Assembly (NCBI RefSeq): GCF_000710915.1 | Contig: NZ_BAUA01000185.1 | Coordinates: 62,001-126,000, forward strand | From: Nocardia brasiliensis IFM 10847 | Lineage (GTDB): Bacteria; Actinomycetota; Actinomycetes; Mycobacteriales; Mycobacteriaceae | Length of the DNA stretch: 64,000 nt | Direction of reading: 5' to 3' | Translations under genes and position numbers: made by a program | Shown here: one piece after another, positions 33,599 through 42,198 of the stretch | Layout of the letters: each line of letters opens with the position of its first letter | Position numbering within the stretch: position 1 is the first letter of the stretch | The notes under the pieces: model-generated | The model's input: the letters and a program-made list of their open reading frames with translations, nothing else | Databases searched by the model: none | What the model was told of the DNA's origin: nothing

Positions 33599-34543
33599 AT
33601 GGAACTGCGACAGTTACGGTATTTCCTCGCGGTTGCCGAGGAGCGCAACCTGACCCGCGCGGCGGACGCGGTCGGAATCAGACCGACGTCGTTGAGTCAA
33701 CAGCTCATCGCGCTCGAACGTGAGCTCGGCACAGCGTTGTTCGTGCGCAGTTCCGTCGGCATGACGCCGACACGGGCAGGCATACGGCTTGTGGAACATG
33801 CACGGACAGTATTGAATTCGGTGCACATGGCGCGAGAATCGGTGCGAGAAGAGCGAATTCCACGTGTCGCCGTGACACCCGGCGCACCGCCGTGGATTGC
33901 TTCGGCGTTGTGGCGTGGATACGCCGAACCCTCCGTCGAACTCTGCGATATGCAAACTTCCGAACAGCTCTCCGCTTTGCGGGCGGGTTCGCTCGATGTG
34001 GGAGTTCTGCTCCTGCCCGCCGACCTGTCCGGACTGGACCACGCCGTGATCGCGGAAGCCGAGCTCGGCGTGATCCTCGCCGCCGATCATCGGTCAGCCG
34101 AGCGCACCGCGGTGCAGTGGGCTGATCTCGAGGGCAGCGCACTGCTGTGGTTCACGCGTTCAGCCGCGCCCGGCTATTACGACATGATCCACGAATCGTG
34201 GACCCGAGCGGGCTGGCGACCGGCCGCAATCCGGGAGAGCGCCCCGCGACGAGCACTGTTCATTGCGGAGCTCACACACGGCGCGGATGTGGTCGCCCTC
34301 CGACCGGCGTGGGATGTGCGCGCGGGCGACGGCTTGGTGTGGCGCCCTCTCGTCGGCGCCCCACTGTCCATTCGTTATGCGCTGGTCTGGAACTCGGCCG
34401 ATCCCGCAGCCGCACGGCACCACGCGATGGTCGCCGACCTGCTGCGTGCGGCACAGCCGCACGAGTATCCGGTTTCCCCTCGTGGACAGCGCGCCCCCGA
34501 ATCGGCTTCTCTGGGAACCGATCTGGTCGCACCGCAGCGATGA
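33599..34543 (+). CDS. LysR-family transcriptional regulator
   Basis: The 314-residue protein has the LysR HTH (MELRQLRYFLAVAEERNLTRAADAVGIRPTSLSQQLIALERELGTALFVRS) and a periplasmic-binding-like effector domain. The 178-bp gap to the divergent chorismate-lyase-like gene is the probable operator region, so the lyase may be its target. A DUF6506 gene follows 34 nt downstream and is probably cotranscribed. The effector is unknown. Confidence 0.9.
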   Translation: MELRQLRYFLAVAEERNLTRAADAVGIRPTSLSQQLIALERELGTALFVRSSVGMTPTRAGIRLVEHARTVLNSVHMARESVREERIPRVAVTPGAPPWIASALWRGYAEPSVELCDMQTSEQLSALRAGSLDVGVLLLPADLSGLDHAVIAEAELGVILAADHRSAERTAVQWADLEGSALLWFTRSAAPGYYDMIHESWTRAGWRPAAIRESAPRRALFIAELTHGADVVALRPAWDVRAGDGLVWRPLVGAPLSIRYALVWNSADPAAARHHAMVADLLRAAQPHEYPVSPRGQRAPESASLGTDLVAPQR

Positions 34544-34577
34544 GTCGCGCGGGCGAAGCTCGACGAAAGGCAGTCAT

Positions 34578-34874
34578 ATGGCGCTCACCACATGGGGATT
34601 CATCTACACCGCGGCCGGTAGCGATCCCGGACAGGAGACCGTAGTCGAAACACCCGCGTGCCGGTCGGTCTTCGTCGGTGTCGACAGCCCAGAGCAGTGC
34701 ATAGACGTGGCGCGCCGCCTGGTCGACGGCGGCGTCCAACTGATCGAATTGTGCGGCGGATTCGGTCCGGTGTGGGCGGCCCGGGTGATCGAGACGGTGC
34801 ATGGCGCGGTTCCGGTAGGCGCGGTGGCCTACGGCGCCGAAGCCGTCAGCCAGGTGCACGCCATCCTCGCGTGA
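34578..34874 (+). CDS. DUF6506 family protein
   Basis: The 98-residue protein matches DUF6506 throughout: WGFIYTAAGSDP at the start, VFVGVDSPEQCIDVARRLVDGGVQLIELCGGFGP in the middle, and VPVGAVAYGAEAV at the end. The function is unknown. The ATG at 34578 has GAAAGG upstream. It is 34 nt after the LysR gene on the same strand, so cotranscription is likely. Confidence 0.85.
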   Translation: MALTTWGFIYTAAGSDPGQETVVETPACRSVFVGVDSPEQCIDVARRLVDGGVQLIELCGGFGPVWAARVIETVHGAVPVGAVAYGAEAVSQVHAILA

Positions 34875-35226
34875 CATCGAGCCTCCCGCGGGCAGTCCGG
34901 ACCTCGATGCCCAAGCGACGTCGAGTTCGGAAAACCTGCGGACTAGAGCGATGTGGCATCCGGAACTCGGCACGTGAGTACGTTCGTTGCGGCGCCGGCT
35001 CCAGCTTGACGGCTGAGCGCCCACCGGATGTTCCGGACCGGCGCGCAACTGCGCCCGATAGCCGCGCCGCATGCGGGGACGATGGGCGCGCACGCCGAGT
35101 ACGAGTCGTGGCTCGATCGAACGCACAGGAATATCCCGATGCGACGATCGACCTAAGCGGGGGAAGATGTCGGCGCGGTCGGTAAGACCGCGGCCGTTTG
35201 TCGAAGGGATTGCTGTGGAAGACCAG

Positions 35227-35781
35227 ATGGGCACTGTCGCGCTGACCAAGATCCTGCCCCCGGATCTCGGTGCGGACGAGCAAATCGATTGGTCCGCAGC
35301 ACAGACGCGGTGGGGCACGCGGTTCCCCAATGACTACATGGCGTTCATGTCCGTCTACGGCGGTGGCGAACTCGTCGCAGCCGACGGGTTCGGCGGGCTC
35401 GTCATCCTCATGCCGCTGCCCAAGGCCAGCCGTTTCCTGAACGATCAGACCTTCGAAGAAGAGACGGAGAACGCCCGTGACACCTGGGAGATGGTGGGAG
35501 GCCAGGAAGGCCTCGACATCGACCCCCAAGACATGCTCGCCTGGGGCGTCACCTCAGGCGCCGACATCCTGTGCTGGTTGACCACGGATCCCGACCCCGA
35601 CCAATGGCCGGTCCTGGTTTGCGGGCGACACACCGATCAGAACTTCACCCTCTTTCCTTGCGGCATGGTCGAATTCCTCCGCAGGCTGATTCTGAACGAG
35701 CACGACCCCTACCCCATCAGCATCGACCTACGAGGCCGTTCACTGCACTACCTGCACCGGCTCGAAATAGAAAAACGTTGA
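35227..35781 (+). CDS. SUKH/SMI1-KNR4 family protein
   Basis: The 184-residue protein has the SUKH-1 pattern WSAAQTRWGTRFPNDYMAFMSVYGGGELV near the N-terminus and a conserved LAWGVTSGADILCW core. SUKH proteins are often immunity proteins for polymorphic toxins, but stand-alone copies exist and no toxin gene is adjacent. The start is uncertain: ATG at 35227 follows GGAAGA; ATG at 35167 would add 20 residues but its G-rich signal abuts the codon. Confidence 0.78.
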   Translation: MGTVALTKILPPDLGADEQIDWSAAQTRWGTRFPNDYMAFMSVYGGGELVAADGFGGLVILMPLPKASRFLNDQTFEEETENARDTWEMVGGQEGLDIDPQDMLAWGVTSGADILCWLTTDPDPDQWPVLVCGRHTDQNFTLFPCGMVEFLRRLILNEHDPYPISIDLRGRSLHYLHRLEIEKR

Positions 35782-35996
35782 GCCACAGCGCCACAATGAG
35801 CGCGTATTGCTATGTCGCGACCGAGATTTGCTGCTGGACAAGCGATCACGATCAATATCGACAGACTCCGGCGGACGGGTTCGAGCCGCGCGATATGCGT
35901 CAATAGCGCGCATTGGAGCCATTTCGTCCGTGCACAAGATCGGCGTGGCGCCTTGGCTGTCAGTGCCGACGCTTACCGCGCCACCGCGCCGGACCG

Positions 35997-36362
35997 TCAG
36001 CGCGCGATCACACAGCTAGCGAAGGTGTGGGCGAGTGTCTCTTCGAGTTCACGGTAGCGTGGCGCCGATTCCGCACACTCGCCCAATCGGGACCCGACCC
36101 GGTCCTGCTCGGTCTCCGTGAACTCCGTATCCGCGCCCCACACCTTCTCTTTCACGCAGCTCCTGAATGTTTCGAGCAGGACGCGCTTTTCGTCGTAGCC
36201 GATCGTGTCCAAATTCCGCGTGCACTCGGCCCCTACGGGAATCAGCTTGCTGTACAGGTCGCTGTCCGCGTCGGAAGTGGCCCAGGCAGGTGCGGCGAGC
36301 ACCGTGCTGATCATCAATGGGAGGGGAATTGCCGACAACAGTGCCCGCGACAAGTGCGACAT
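35997..36362 (-). CDS. Secreted cysteine-containing hypothetical protein
   Basis: The 121-residue protein starts with a Sec signal peptide (cleavage near 28, PAWA-TS). The mature part is helical and acidic, with four cysteines (AECTRN, RSCVK, GECAES, ASCV), suggesting two disulphides. No family is recognised. The ATG at 36362 follows GAAAGGACGAAGG, a convincing ribosome-binding site. Confidence 0.72.
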   Translation of the reverse strand: MSHLSRALLSAIPLPLMISTVLAAPAWATSDADSDLYSKLIPVGAECTRNLDTIGYDEKRVLLETFRSCVKEKVWGADTEFTETEQDRVGSRLGECAESAPRYRELEETLAHTFASCVIAR

Positions 36363-36950
36363 CCTTCGTCCTTTCGGTGACAGCCGCCTTACCTCACTGG
36401 CTGAAAGCATGGCATCGGTCTCACGCGAGCGGACGCCGCGCGCACCGCACGGCGAGTCCGGCCGCCACAAGCAAGAACGTAGAAGGCACTGATGCTCCCC
36501 AGGCAAAGCGTTCTAATCGGCAGTTGAGTGCGTTCGCCGGGGTGGCGGCCGAGCCACGTCCGCCGAGCGCTCAGCGCGCAATACCGGATGTTTCGCAGCT
36601 AGCGTGCCGGATCGTGATTACCGGGACGGTGCAGCGCTCGGTCATGCGGATTTCGCCGCTCGTAGATCGATGAACTGTGCCTCTTCTTGCGATGGGTACG
36701 AAAGTTCGTGCTCGACCATCGAATCTGACTGACAGGCCGGGCAAACCAGGGTCTCGCCGGGAGCGGCGTCGGTGCGCGAGGATGGCGCCACCTTCTAGTT
36801 CGTTTGAGGCTGTCGCGGGCTGAACCGCGTCGACTGCATGACCGTCAGTCAGGAGAGTTCGTTGCGAATCGCCAGTGCGATCCCTCATACCTACCCGGGC
36901 TTGCGCAGATGACCCGGCGACGTACGACCGCTTTCCACGACTTCCCTGCC
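36363..36950. other. Intergenic stretch with the first copy of a short repeat
   Basis: No gene is recognised. It contains the repeat core CGGCAGTTGAGTGCGTT at 36518-36534 and CCGGATGTTTCGCAGC near 36583, which has a partial match at 37565. Divergent promoters for the two flanking genes are expected here. Confidence 0.45.
36518..36534 (+). repeat. Short intergenic repeat, copy 1
   Basis: CGGCAGTTGAGTGCGTT, identical to the cores at 38293-38309 and 39623-39639. It is preceded by AAAGCGTTCTAAT. Confidence 0.7.
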
Positions 36951-37505
36951 ATGAGTACCGTGCCGAGTTCGGCAGTCATGCCTCGACGCTCGCGTTTTCG
37001 CTGGTTCTGGGCCATTTTGACGCTCGTGACATGCGGGGCACTGCTGTGGGGTTGCGCTGCTGTCTTCGTCATCCCGACGTTGGATACAGACCTGGACGTC
37101 GAAGAGGCGCAGGGGAAAATGGACAAGGCCCATATCCGGATACCTGACACGTTCGAATTGGTCAGGATGAGACGATTCGGTTGTCCGGGGTGGGCACCAG
37201 GTACGTGTGGTTACGTAGGCAGCTATGTCGGGCCGGCGGATCAATTACCGGACCACCAGACGATCTTCACCGATCCGACCTATCATCAGCCACTCCGGCC
37301 GGTGACATGCGCCGAGCTGAAAAAGCAGATCGGCTTCGAACCGGCAACCAAATCAGGTGAGAACGATTGGAAGTTCGATTGTGCGAACGCAATCGAATTG
37401 TTCGCCAGCACACCCTACGCCGACAGCCGACATGACTACCCCGAACTCACGCTCGCGCGCGACTCACAGGTCGCCACAATCTACTTCTATCAACGCCCGA
37501 CCTGA
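36951..37505 (+). CDS. Membrane-anchored hypothetical protein
   Basis: The 184-residue protein has a basic N-terminus (MPRRSRFRW), one membrane segment (about 17-42) and an external domain with four cysteines (FGC, GTC, VTC, FDC). The sequence LLWGC inside the hydrophobic stretch could be a lipobox. No known family is recognised. The start is uncertain: ATG at 36951 or 36978, neither with a strong ribosome-binding site. Confidence 0.6.
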   Translation: MSTVPSSAVMPRRSRFRWFWAILTLVTCGALLWGCAAVFVIPTLDTDLDVEEAQGKMDKAHIRIPDTFELVRMRRFGCPGWAPGTCGYVGSYVGPADQLPDHQTIFTDPTYHQPLRPVTCAELKKQIGFEPATKSGENDWKFDCANAIELFASTPYADSRHDYPELTLARDSQVATIYFYQRPT

Positions 37506-37623
37506 CCCACTGATCGGCGACGGCGTGCTCGAGTCCGCGACCCGTCCACGCAACGTCGCACAATCGGCACTATCGGATGTTTGCGAGATCGACTGGCGGC
37601 CAACGGCTACGACGCTCGGAACG

Positions 37624-37642
37624 CGGCAGATAGTGCGTTTGC
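37624..37642 (+). repeat. Diverged copy of the short intergenic repeat
   Basis: CGGCAGATAGTGCGTTTGC resembles the core CGGCAGTTGAGTGCGTT. Immediately downstream CAACTCAACTG gives a partial inverted copy. Confidence 0.4.
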
Positions 37643-37758
37643 TTCAACTCAACTGTCGAGGCGGCTCGGTCAGGTATGGGTCGTTCGCCGGAACCGGAAC
37701 ATCTCCGCTGGCCAGCCCGCCGTACTGCTGAAATCCGGTCGCAGGCACAGCTGACCGA

Positions 37759-38199
37759 TCAGTGCCTCCGGGTGACCGTCACACCGCTACCGGGACGCCA
37801 GTGCTCGATAACAAGCAACTCTGCGGCCGCGTCGACCCAGGTGAGAACTGCATCAGTGAGGTCGAGCCGGAAGTCGTGGACACCCGGTGGCGATCCGAAA
37901 GCGGCCTTCGCCGGTCCGGTGATCTCGACTGCGACACCCATGACTTTGGCGTCACCGTCGCCGGGATGGGCGTGAATAGCGCACCGCCCGTCACGCCGCA
38001 GGTCGGCTGCCTTCACGGCGGCGGGCATGGAACCGAACATCAGATCTGGCCCGATGAATTCCACCTCCGATCCACTCACTCTCGGGGCGCCATCCCGGCG
38101 CAGCGTGGCCAGCACATGGGTCTTGTGTGCTTCGAACCGGGACCTCACTTGTGCGGCCAACTCAGGTGCTTCGCTCGCGAACTGTTGCCATGTCGTCAT
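37759..38199 (-). CDS. Pyridoxamine 5'-phosphate oxidase-family (FMN split-barrel) protein
   Basis: The 146-residue protein has the split-barrel pattern KTHVLATLRRDGAPRVSGSEVEF, then DGRCAIHAHPGD, with the FMN/F420-binding fold typical of small PNPOx-like proteins. Members bind FMN, F420 or haem and reduce or store cofactors; the specific role is unknown. The ATG at 38199 lacks a strong ribosome-binding site. It is a single gene. Confidence 0.8.
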   Translation of the reverse strand: MTTWQQFASEAPELAAQVRSRFEAHKTHVLATLRRDGAPRVSGSEVEFIGPDLMFGSMPAAVKAADLRRDGRCAIHAHPGDGDAKVMGVAVEITGPAKAAFGSPPGVHDFRLDLTDAVLTWVDAAAELLVIEHWRPGSGVTVTRRH

Positions 38200-38292
38200 G
38201 AAAACAGCGTGCCAGCGCCGTCTGACAGCTCTTGTCAGGTTTTCAGGTCGGTTTTGCCCAGCCAGATTTCACAAAGCGAAACGCTCGTTCTT

Positions 38293-38309
38293 CGGCAGTT
38301 GAGTGCGTT
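38293..38309 (+). repeat. Short intergenic repeat, copy 2
   Basis: CGGCAGTTGAGTGCGTT, preceded by a small hairpin AGCG-AAA-CGCT (38274-38284). It lies between the PNPOx-like gene and the broken TetR gene. Confidence 0.7.
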
Positions 38310-38551
38310 CATCGACTGAGGTCGCGGCCTTGGGACCGCGCGCACAGCGGCAAGAGAGCACGTGGTAGGACGCGACCTGGCAGGCGTGCGCACTGAAGCC
38401 GGCGGGCCGAGGCAGCGGGCTTGTTTGCGTCGGCGGGGCTCGAAGTCCGGTCCAGGCACGACGACGTGCCTGGAGGGCAAGACGGACAAGGTCCTAACAG
38501 AATCTCCTCGGACTCGATGGGTGCTCGACGCACACTGCGGCGCGGTCAGGG

Positions 38552-38800
38552 GCGGGTGGTGAGGGCGGGCCAGAGGGTGGTGGTGAGCTGTTCGGGCAGG
38601 CTGGCGCGCGGCGGCGGCGCCGCGCAGGAACGCGCCGAAGACCATGGTGACGATGGTGCGGGTGTCGATATCGGCGCGGACCGCGCCGCGCTCGATGAGC
38701 TGGTGCAGGACGTGTTCGACCTGGGTGACGCGGGGTTCGACGGCGCGGGTCACGACGTGGGCGAGGAGTTCGGGCACGCGTTCGGCTTCGCTGATGAACC
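38552..38800 (-). pseudogene. TetR-family C-terminal remnant
   Basis: The minus-strand frame reads ERVPELLAHVVTRAVEPRVTQVEHVLHQLIERGAVRADIDTRTIVTMVFGAFLRGAA, a typical TetR ligand-domain end. It then slips by one base in a GCC repeat and continues as SLPEQLTTTLWPALTTRP before TGA. The HTH part is missing: the upstream sequence does not resemble a TetR N-terminus and enters a direct repeat at 38842. It is therefore a decayed fragment rather than a working gene. Confidence 0.6.
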
Positions 38801-38841
38801 CGCCCTGCACGAAATCGGCCGCGCCGCAACAAAAACGGCAG

Positions 38842-38889
38842 GTAACCTGACTTGGCTCGAGATCGCTGATCTTGGGTAAGGTGCTGGCT
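38842..38889 (+). repeat. 48-bp direct repeat, left copy
   Basis: This segment contains GGCTCGAGATCGCTGATC followed by TTGGGTAAGGTGCTGGCT. A 49-bp copy at 39414-39462 differs at only three positions. The repeat has a small palindrome, AGATC-GCT-GATCT, and a promoter-like TTGGCT...TAAGGT. Confidence 0.85.
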
Positions 38890-39048
38890 GTTGAGCTGCG
38901 GTTTCGTCGTGTGAACGGCGAAAATCTGCGCACTGAGCCGGCCGGTTCTGGGGGGTCTGCCCATCGCTTCCCGGTTACGGCTTCAGCGTCAAGCCGGGCG
39001 TTGTTCGTCGACGAGGTCCGGTCATTCTTCCGGCTGGTCCGCTGATGG

Positions 39049-39405
39049 TCACCCGTACTCGGTAAGCGGCTGGCTGAAGATCAAAAAGTGCCCATCGGGT
39101 GTCCGTACGTTGAAGTCGCGCATCCCGTAGGGCCGGTCAGCCAGTGGCTCGACGATGTCGGCGCCGCGGGCGCGCAGCTCGTCGTGGCAGGAATCGACGC
39201 CGTCGACGACAACCACCACCCTGGCCGGGCCGACGCTGCTTTCGGCGTATAGGTGGAACTCGGCGGTGTCGCGGATCACGGCCGCGTAGCTAGGTGGGGT
39301 CTCCCAGGTGAATATGGTGTCGAATCCGAGCACGTCCGTGAAGTACGACCGCGCTGCCTGCACGTCTCGGCACGGCAGCACGGGAACCGCCACCCGCATG
39401 ACCAT
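39049..39405 (-). CDS. VOC-family (glyoxalase/bleomycin-resistance fold) protein
   Basis: The 118-residue protein has the VOC betaalphabetabetabeta pattern: AVPVLPCRDVQAARSYFTDVLGF, then DGVDSCHDELRARGADI and the metal/ligand strand RDFNVRTPDGHFLIF. Such proteins are glyoxalases, dioxygenases or antibiotic-binding proteins; which one cannot be told. It is flanked by a near-identical direct repeat on both sides, suggesting the block moved or was duplicated as a unit. The ATG at 39405 is very near the right repeat copy, which may carry its promoter region. Confidence 0.85.
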   Translation of the reverse strand: MVMRVAVPVLPCRDVQAARSYFTDVLGFDTIFTWETPPSYAAVIRDTAEFHLYAESSVGPARVVVVVDGVDSCHDELRARGADIVEPLADRPYGMRDFNVRTPDGHFLIFSQPLTEYG

Positions 39406-39413
39406 TCCGTCAC

Positions 39414-39462
39414 GTTACCTGACTTTGGCTCGAGATCGCTGATCTTGGGTAGGGTGCTGGCT
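39414..39462 (+). repeat. 48-bp direct repeat, right copy
   Basis: The same element as at 38842-38889, here with GTTACCTGACTTTGGC and TAGGGT. The two copies are 572 bp apart and in the same orientation, enclosing the VOC gene. TTGGCT and TAGGGT are spaced like an actinobacterial -35/-10 pair. Confidence 0.85.
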
Positions 39463-40068
39463 ATTAGCGGTTCCTCTCGGTGGTAAAGGGAAGGTCTGCA
39501 CGTTCACGGTAGGGCCTGCGGAGGCGGGCCGTGCGGTGAACGGAATTCCGTACCGATCGTGAGATGTGTTGCGCCACAAGATCACATTCCAAATGCGCGC
39601 CTCAGCGAGAATGCTCGCTCATCGGCAGTTGAGTGCGTTTGCCGCGGCGACGATCCCGGCCCGGCCTTGCCGTCGCCAATCGGGTGCAGTCAGAATCGAG
39701 ACGTGCGCGGTACTGCTGGGCCACCGCCGATAGCCCGCTGCGGCGATCACAACACCCCTGCCCGCACTGTGAACCCGGGTGAAGTGATCTCATCCGATCC
39801 GCCTTCGTCCATATCCGCCGCTCCTGCCGATGTCATCAGGGCGCGCACGCCCGGATCGTTCGAAGCCAAAGGCTCGATTGTCAAAACTCCGGCCTGAGCC
39901 GGTCGAAAGCACTCGTCGGGTCAGCAGCTGGGCGGGGTGCTGATCGGCCACTGTCGGCGCTGGGATAGCGCTGAGGGTCGGTCGGTTGGCCTGTGTGTAT
40001 CGGTACCGGGTCGTGGCCAGGCAGGGGTTTGCAGGGGTCGCCGTAGATCCGCCGAAAATCGGCGGGTA
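39463..40068. other. 600-nt interval with repeat copy 3 and no clear gene
   Basis: The third copy of the short repeat lies at 39623-39639, preceded by a perfect hairpin AGCGAG-AATG-CTCGCT (39605-39620). No open frame here looks like a gene. The ABC-2-like permease ends at the right border. Confidence 0.5.
39623..39639 (+). repeat. Short intergenic repeat, copy 3
   Basis: CGGCAGTTGAGTGCGTT with the upstream hairpin AGCGAG-AATG-CTCGCT, a longer version of the hairpin seen at copy 2. Confidence 0.75.
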
Positions 40069-41100
40069 TTACGTGTGCTGATACTCCGTTCGAATTGCAC
40101 GTTCGGATTTAAAGGTGGCACGAGGTGCGCGCAGGCCGCCGATCAGGCACAGCGCTGCCCCGAGTGTGGCCCAGACGACCAGGACGGTGACGGCGGGGGT
40201 AGCGCCGCGGCCGTCGAAGAAGGCGGTCGATCGTAGTAACCGACCACCCGCCCCGGGTGGCAGCAGTTGCCCGAGTGCGCCGGACCAGCCGGGCAGCATT
40301 TCGGGTGCGGTGGCCGTACCCGAGAGTGGGTTGCCGATGAGCATCATGATGACGGCACCGATCCCGATTCCAGCGTATCCGAACACCGATTCGAGCCCGA
40401 GAACAGTCAGGGACGTGGCCGCGATGCTCAATGCGACGGCGCCTGTGTTGGCGGGGTAGGAGCCGCTGAGCGAGCCGAACCAGAACTGCAGGATTCCCGC
40501 CACGGCTAGGCCGCCGGTGACAGCGAATGCAAGCGCGCCGCTGATGCGGCGGCCGGTGCCGTGCACGAGCCTGGTCAGCAGCACCGAGGCGAGCAGGCCG
40601 CCCATGACCAGCGGGAGTGCGGCTGCGGACAGGCCGGCGCCGCGCGGGTCTTCGGTGGGCAGTGCGGCGAGGTCGCGGACCGCCATCGGTGTAGCGGCAT
40701 TGCCGCGCGGGCCGAGTCCGGTCGCCATGGTCTGCAGGGTTTGGGCGAGCGCGGTGCTGGCGGCGGAGGCGATGATGACTTGCGGGGTGTCGGAGCTGAG
40801 ATCTATGGCTCCGTACACCTGCCGGTCGCGGATAAGTTGTTCCGCGCTCGCGGTGTCGGCGACGTCGGTGATGTCGAAGCTGCCCGGCGCGCGCTGCTCG
40901 AGCGCGGTCCGGACCTGGGCCACCGCGGTGGCCGGCCCGGCGACGGCGATCGGCACATCGTGCACCGAGGACCGCACCGACGGCCAGGCAAAGGCGATGA
41001 GTAATACGCTGGTGATCGTCGTGAGCACGACGACCGCCCCGGCCACGGTCGGCCATCGTGACGGAAGCCTGTCGGTGGCGAGCGGTACCCGCGTGGTCAT
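40069..41100 (-). CDS. ABC-2/YhgE-Pip-like membrane protein
   Basis: The 343-residue protein has one N-terminal membrane segment (GAVVVLTTITSVLLIAFAWPSV), an external domain of about 120 residues, and five further hydrophobic segments. This is the layout of YhgE/Pip or ABC-2-type permease proteins. No ATPase is adjacent. The ATG at 41100 has GGGAG upstream. It lies 35 nt after the sigma-factor gene, so it is probably cotranscribed with it and may belong to the same regulon. Confidence 0.78.
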   Translation of the reverse strand: MTTRVPLATDRLPSRWPTVAGAVVVLTTITSVLLIAFAWPSVRSSVHDVPIAVAGPATAVAQVRTALEQRAPGSFDITDVADTASAEQLIRDRQVYGAIDLSSDTPQVIIASAASTALAQTLQTMATGLGPRGNAATPMAVRDLAALPTEDPRGAGLSAAALPLVMGGLLASVLLTRLVHGTGRRISGALAFAVTGGLAVAGILQFWFGSLSGSYPANTGAVALSIAATSLTVLGLESVFGYAGIGIGAVIMMLIGNPLSGTATAPEMLPGWSGALGQLLPPGAGGRLLRSTAFFDGRGATPAVTVLVVWATLGAALCLIGGLRAPRATFKSERAIRTEYQHT

Positions 41101-41135
41101 GTCTACTCCCTCGAACGGTCGTGTCATTGCTGGTG

Positions 41136-42089
41136 TCAGCGCAGGGCGAGTGGTGTTTCGGTGTCGATGTGGGTGAGCTTGTGCGGGTTGCGGACAAAGT
41201 AGAGACCGGTGATGCGAGCGTCCTCGACCCGCATCGCGAGGATGCCGTCGAGTTCTCCATCGACGTGCACTGCCAATGCGGGGCTGCCGTTGATCGCGGT
41301 CGGCTCGACGGTGAGTGCGACGTCGCGCTTGCTGAGGCCACCGACCATGAACCGCGCCACCTTGTCCGCGCCGACGACGGGGCGTGGGGTGGCCTGCTTG
41401 ATGCCGCCGCCGTCGCTGACCGCCACTACCTCGGGGGCGAGTACATCGAGCAGGCCCTGCAGGTCCCGGGTCTCGAGCGCGCATCGGAACGCTTCGACAA
41501 CCGCGTGCGCCTCGCTCGCGGTGACCGCGCGGCGCGGTCGACGGGCCTCGACGTGGCGGCGGGCGCGGTGGGCGATCTGGTGCACGGCGGCGGGAGACTT
41601 CTCCACCGCGGCCGCGATCTCGCCATAGCCCAACCCGAACGCTTCGCGCAGCACGAATACCGCTCGTTCGACCGGAGTCAAGGTCTCGAGTACGACCATC
41701 AACCCCATCGACACGCTTTCGGCGAGTTCCACATCGGCGGCCACATCCGCGGTGGTGAGCAGCGGCTCCGGCAGCCAGGAGCCCACGTACGCCTCGCGGC
41801 GGCGTCTCACCGAACGCAGCCGGTTGAGCGCCTGCCGTGTGGTGATCCGAACCAGATAGGCGCGCTGGTCCTCGACGTGCGCCACGTCGACGCCGACCCA
41901 GCGCAACCAGGTTTCCTGCAGCACATCGTCGGCGTCCGCCCCGGATCCGAGCATCTCGTAGGCGACGGTGAACAGCAGATTGCGGTGCGCGACAAACGTT
42001 TCCGTCGACGCGAGGGTGGCGTGGTCACCGGCGCCGAGGCTCGCGGCCTCGCCCGCGGCCTGCCGTCGCGCACCGGATTCGCCCGTCAT
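41136..42089 (-). CDS. ECF41-group RNA polymerase sigma factor
   Basis: The 317-residue sigma factor has ECF region 2 (FVAHRNLLFTVAYEMLGSGADADDVLQETWLRW) and region 4 (LTPVERAVFVLREAFGLGYGEIAAAVEKSPAAVHQIAHRAR). A fused SnoaL-like domain follows. All three ECF41 hallmarks are present: WLPEP in the linker, DGGG(K) in the SnoaL domain and NPxKL (NPHKL) near the end. In this group the C-terminal domain controls sigma activity instead of an anti-sigma factor. ECF41 genes accompany carboxymuconolactone decarboxylase, oxidoreductase or epimerase (COE) genes; the oxidoreductase directly upstream fits. The ATG at 42089 follows GAGGAGAGG. Confidence 0.95.
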   Translation of the reverse strand: MTGESGARRQAAGEAASLGAGDHATLASTETFVAHRNLLFTVAYEMLGSGADADDVLQETWLRWVGVDVAHVEDQRAYLVRITTRQALNRLRSVRRRREAYVGSWLPEPLLTTADVAADVELAESVSMGLMVVLETLTPVERAVFVLREAFGLGYGEIAAAVEKSPAAVHQIAHRARRHVEARRPRRAVTASEAHAVVEAFRCALETRDLQGLLDVLAPEVVAVSDGGGIKQATPRPVVGADKVARFMVGGLSKRDVALTVEPTAINGSPALAVHVDGELDGILAMRVEDARITGLYFVRNPHKLTHIDTETPLALR

Positions 42090-42198
42090 GTGCTTGGATT
42101 CCTCTCCTCGCGGTGGATCGTGGGGCCGGTACGGCGCGGCGTCCCGATTCGAACGCCGCTGCACACCGTGCCGCTGGTGACAGCGGCGAAATCGGCGT

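Noticed and set aside
35227..35781. SUKH protein as immunity gene of a toxin system
   Set aside because: No toxin, secretion or polymorphic-toxin repeat gene lies next to it, so the family name alone does not support the call.
38842..39462. Insertion sequence bounded by the 48-bp direct repeats
   Set aside because: The enclosed DNA encodes only a VOC protein, no transposase is present, and the repeats are direct, not terminal inverted repeats.
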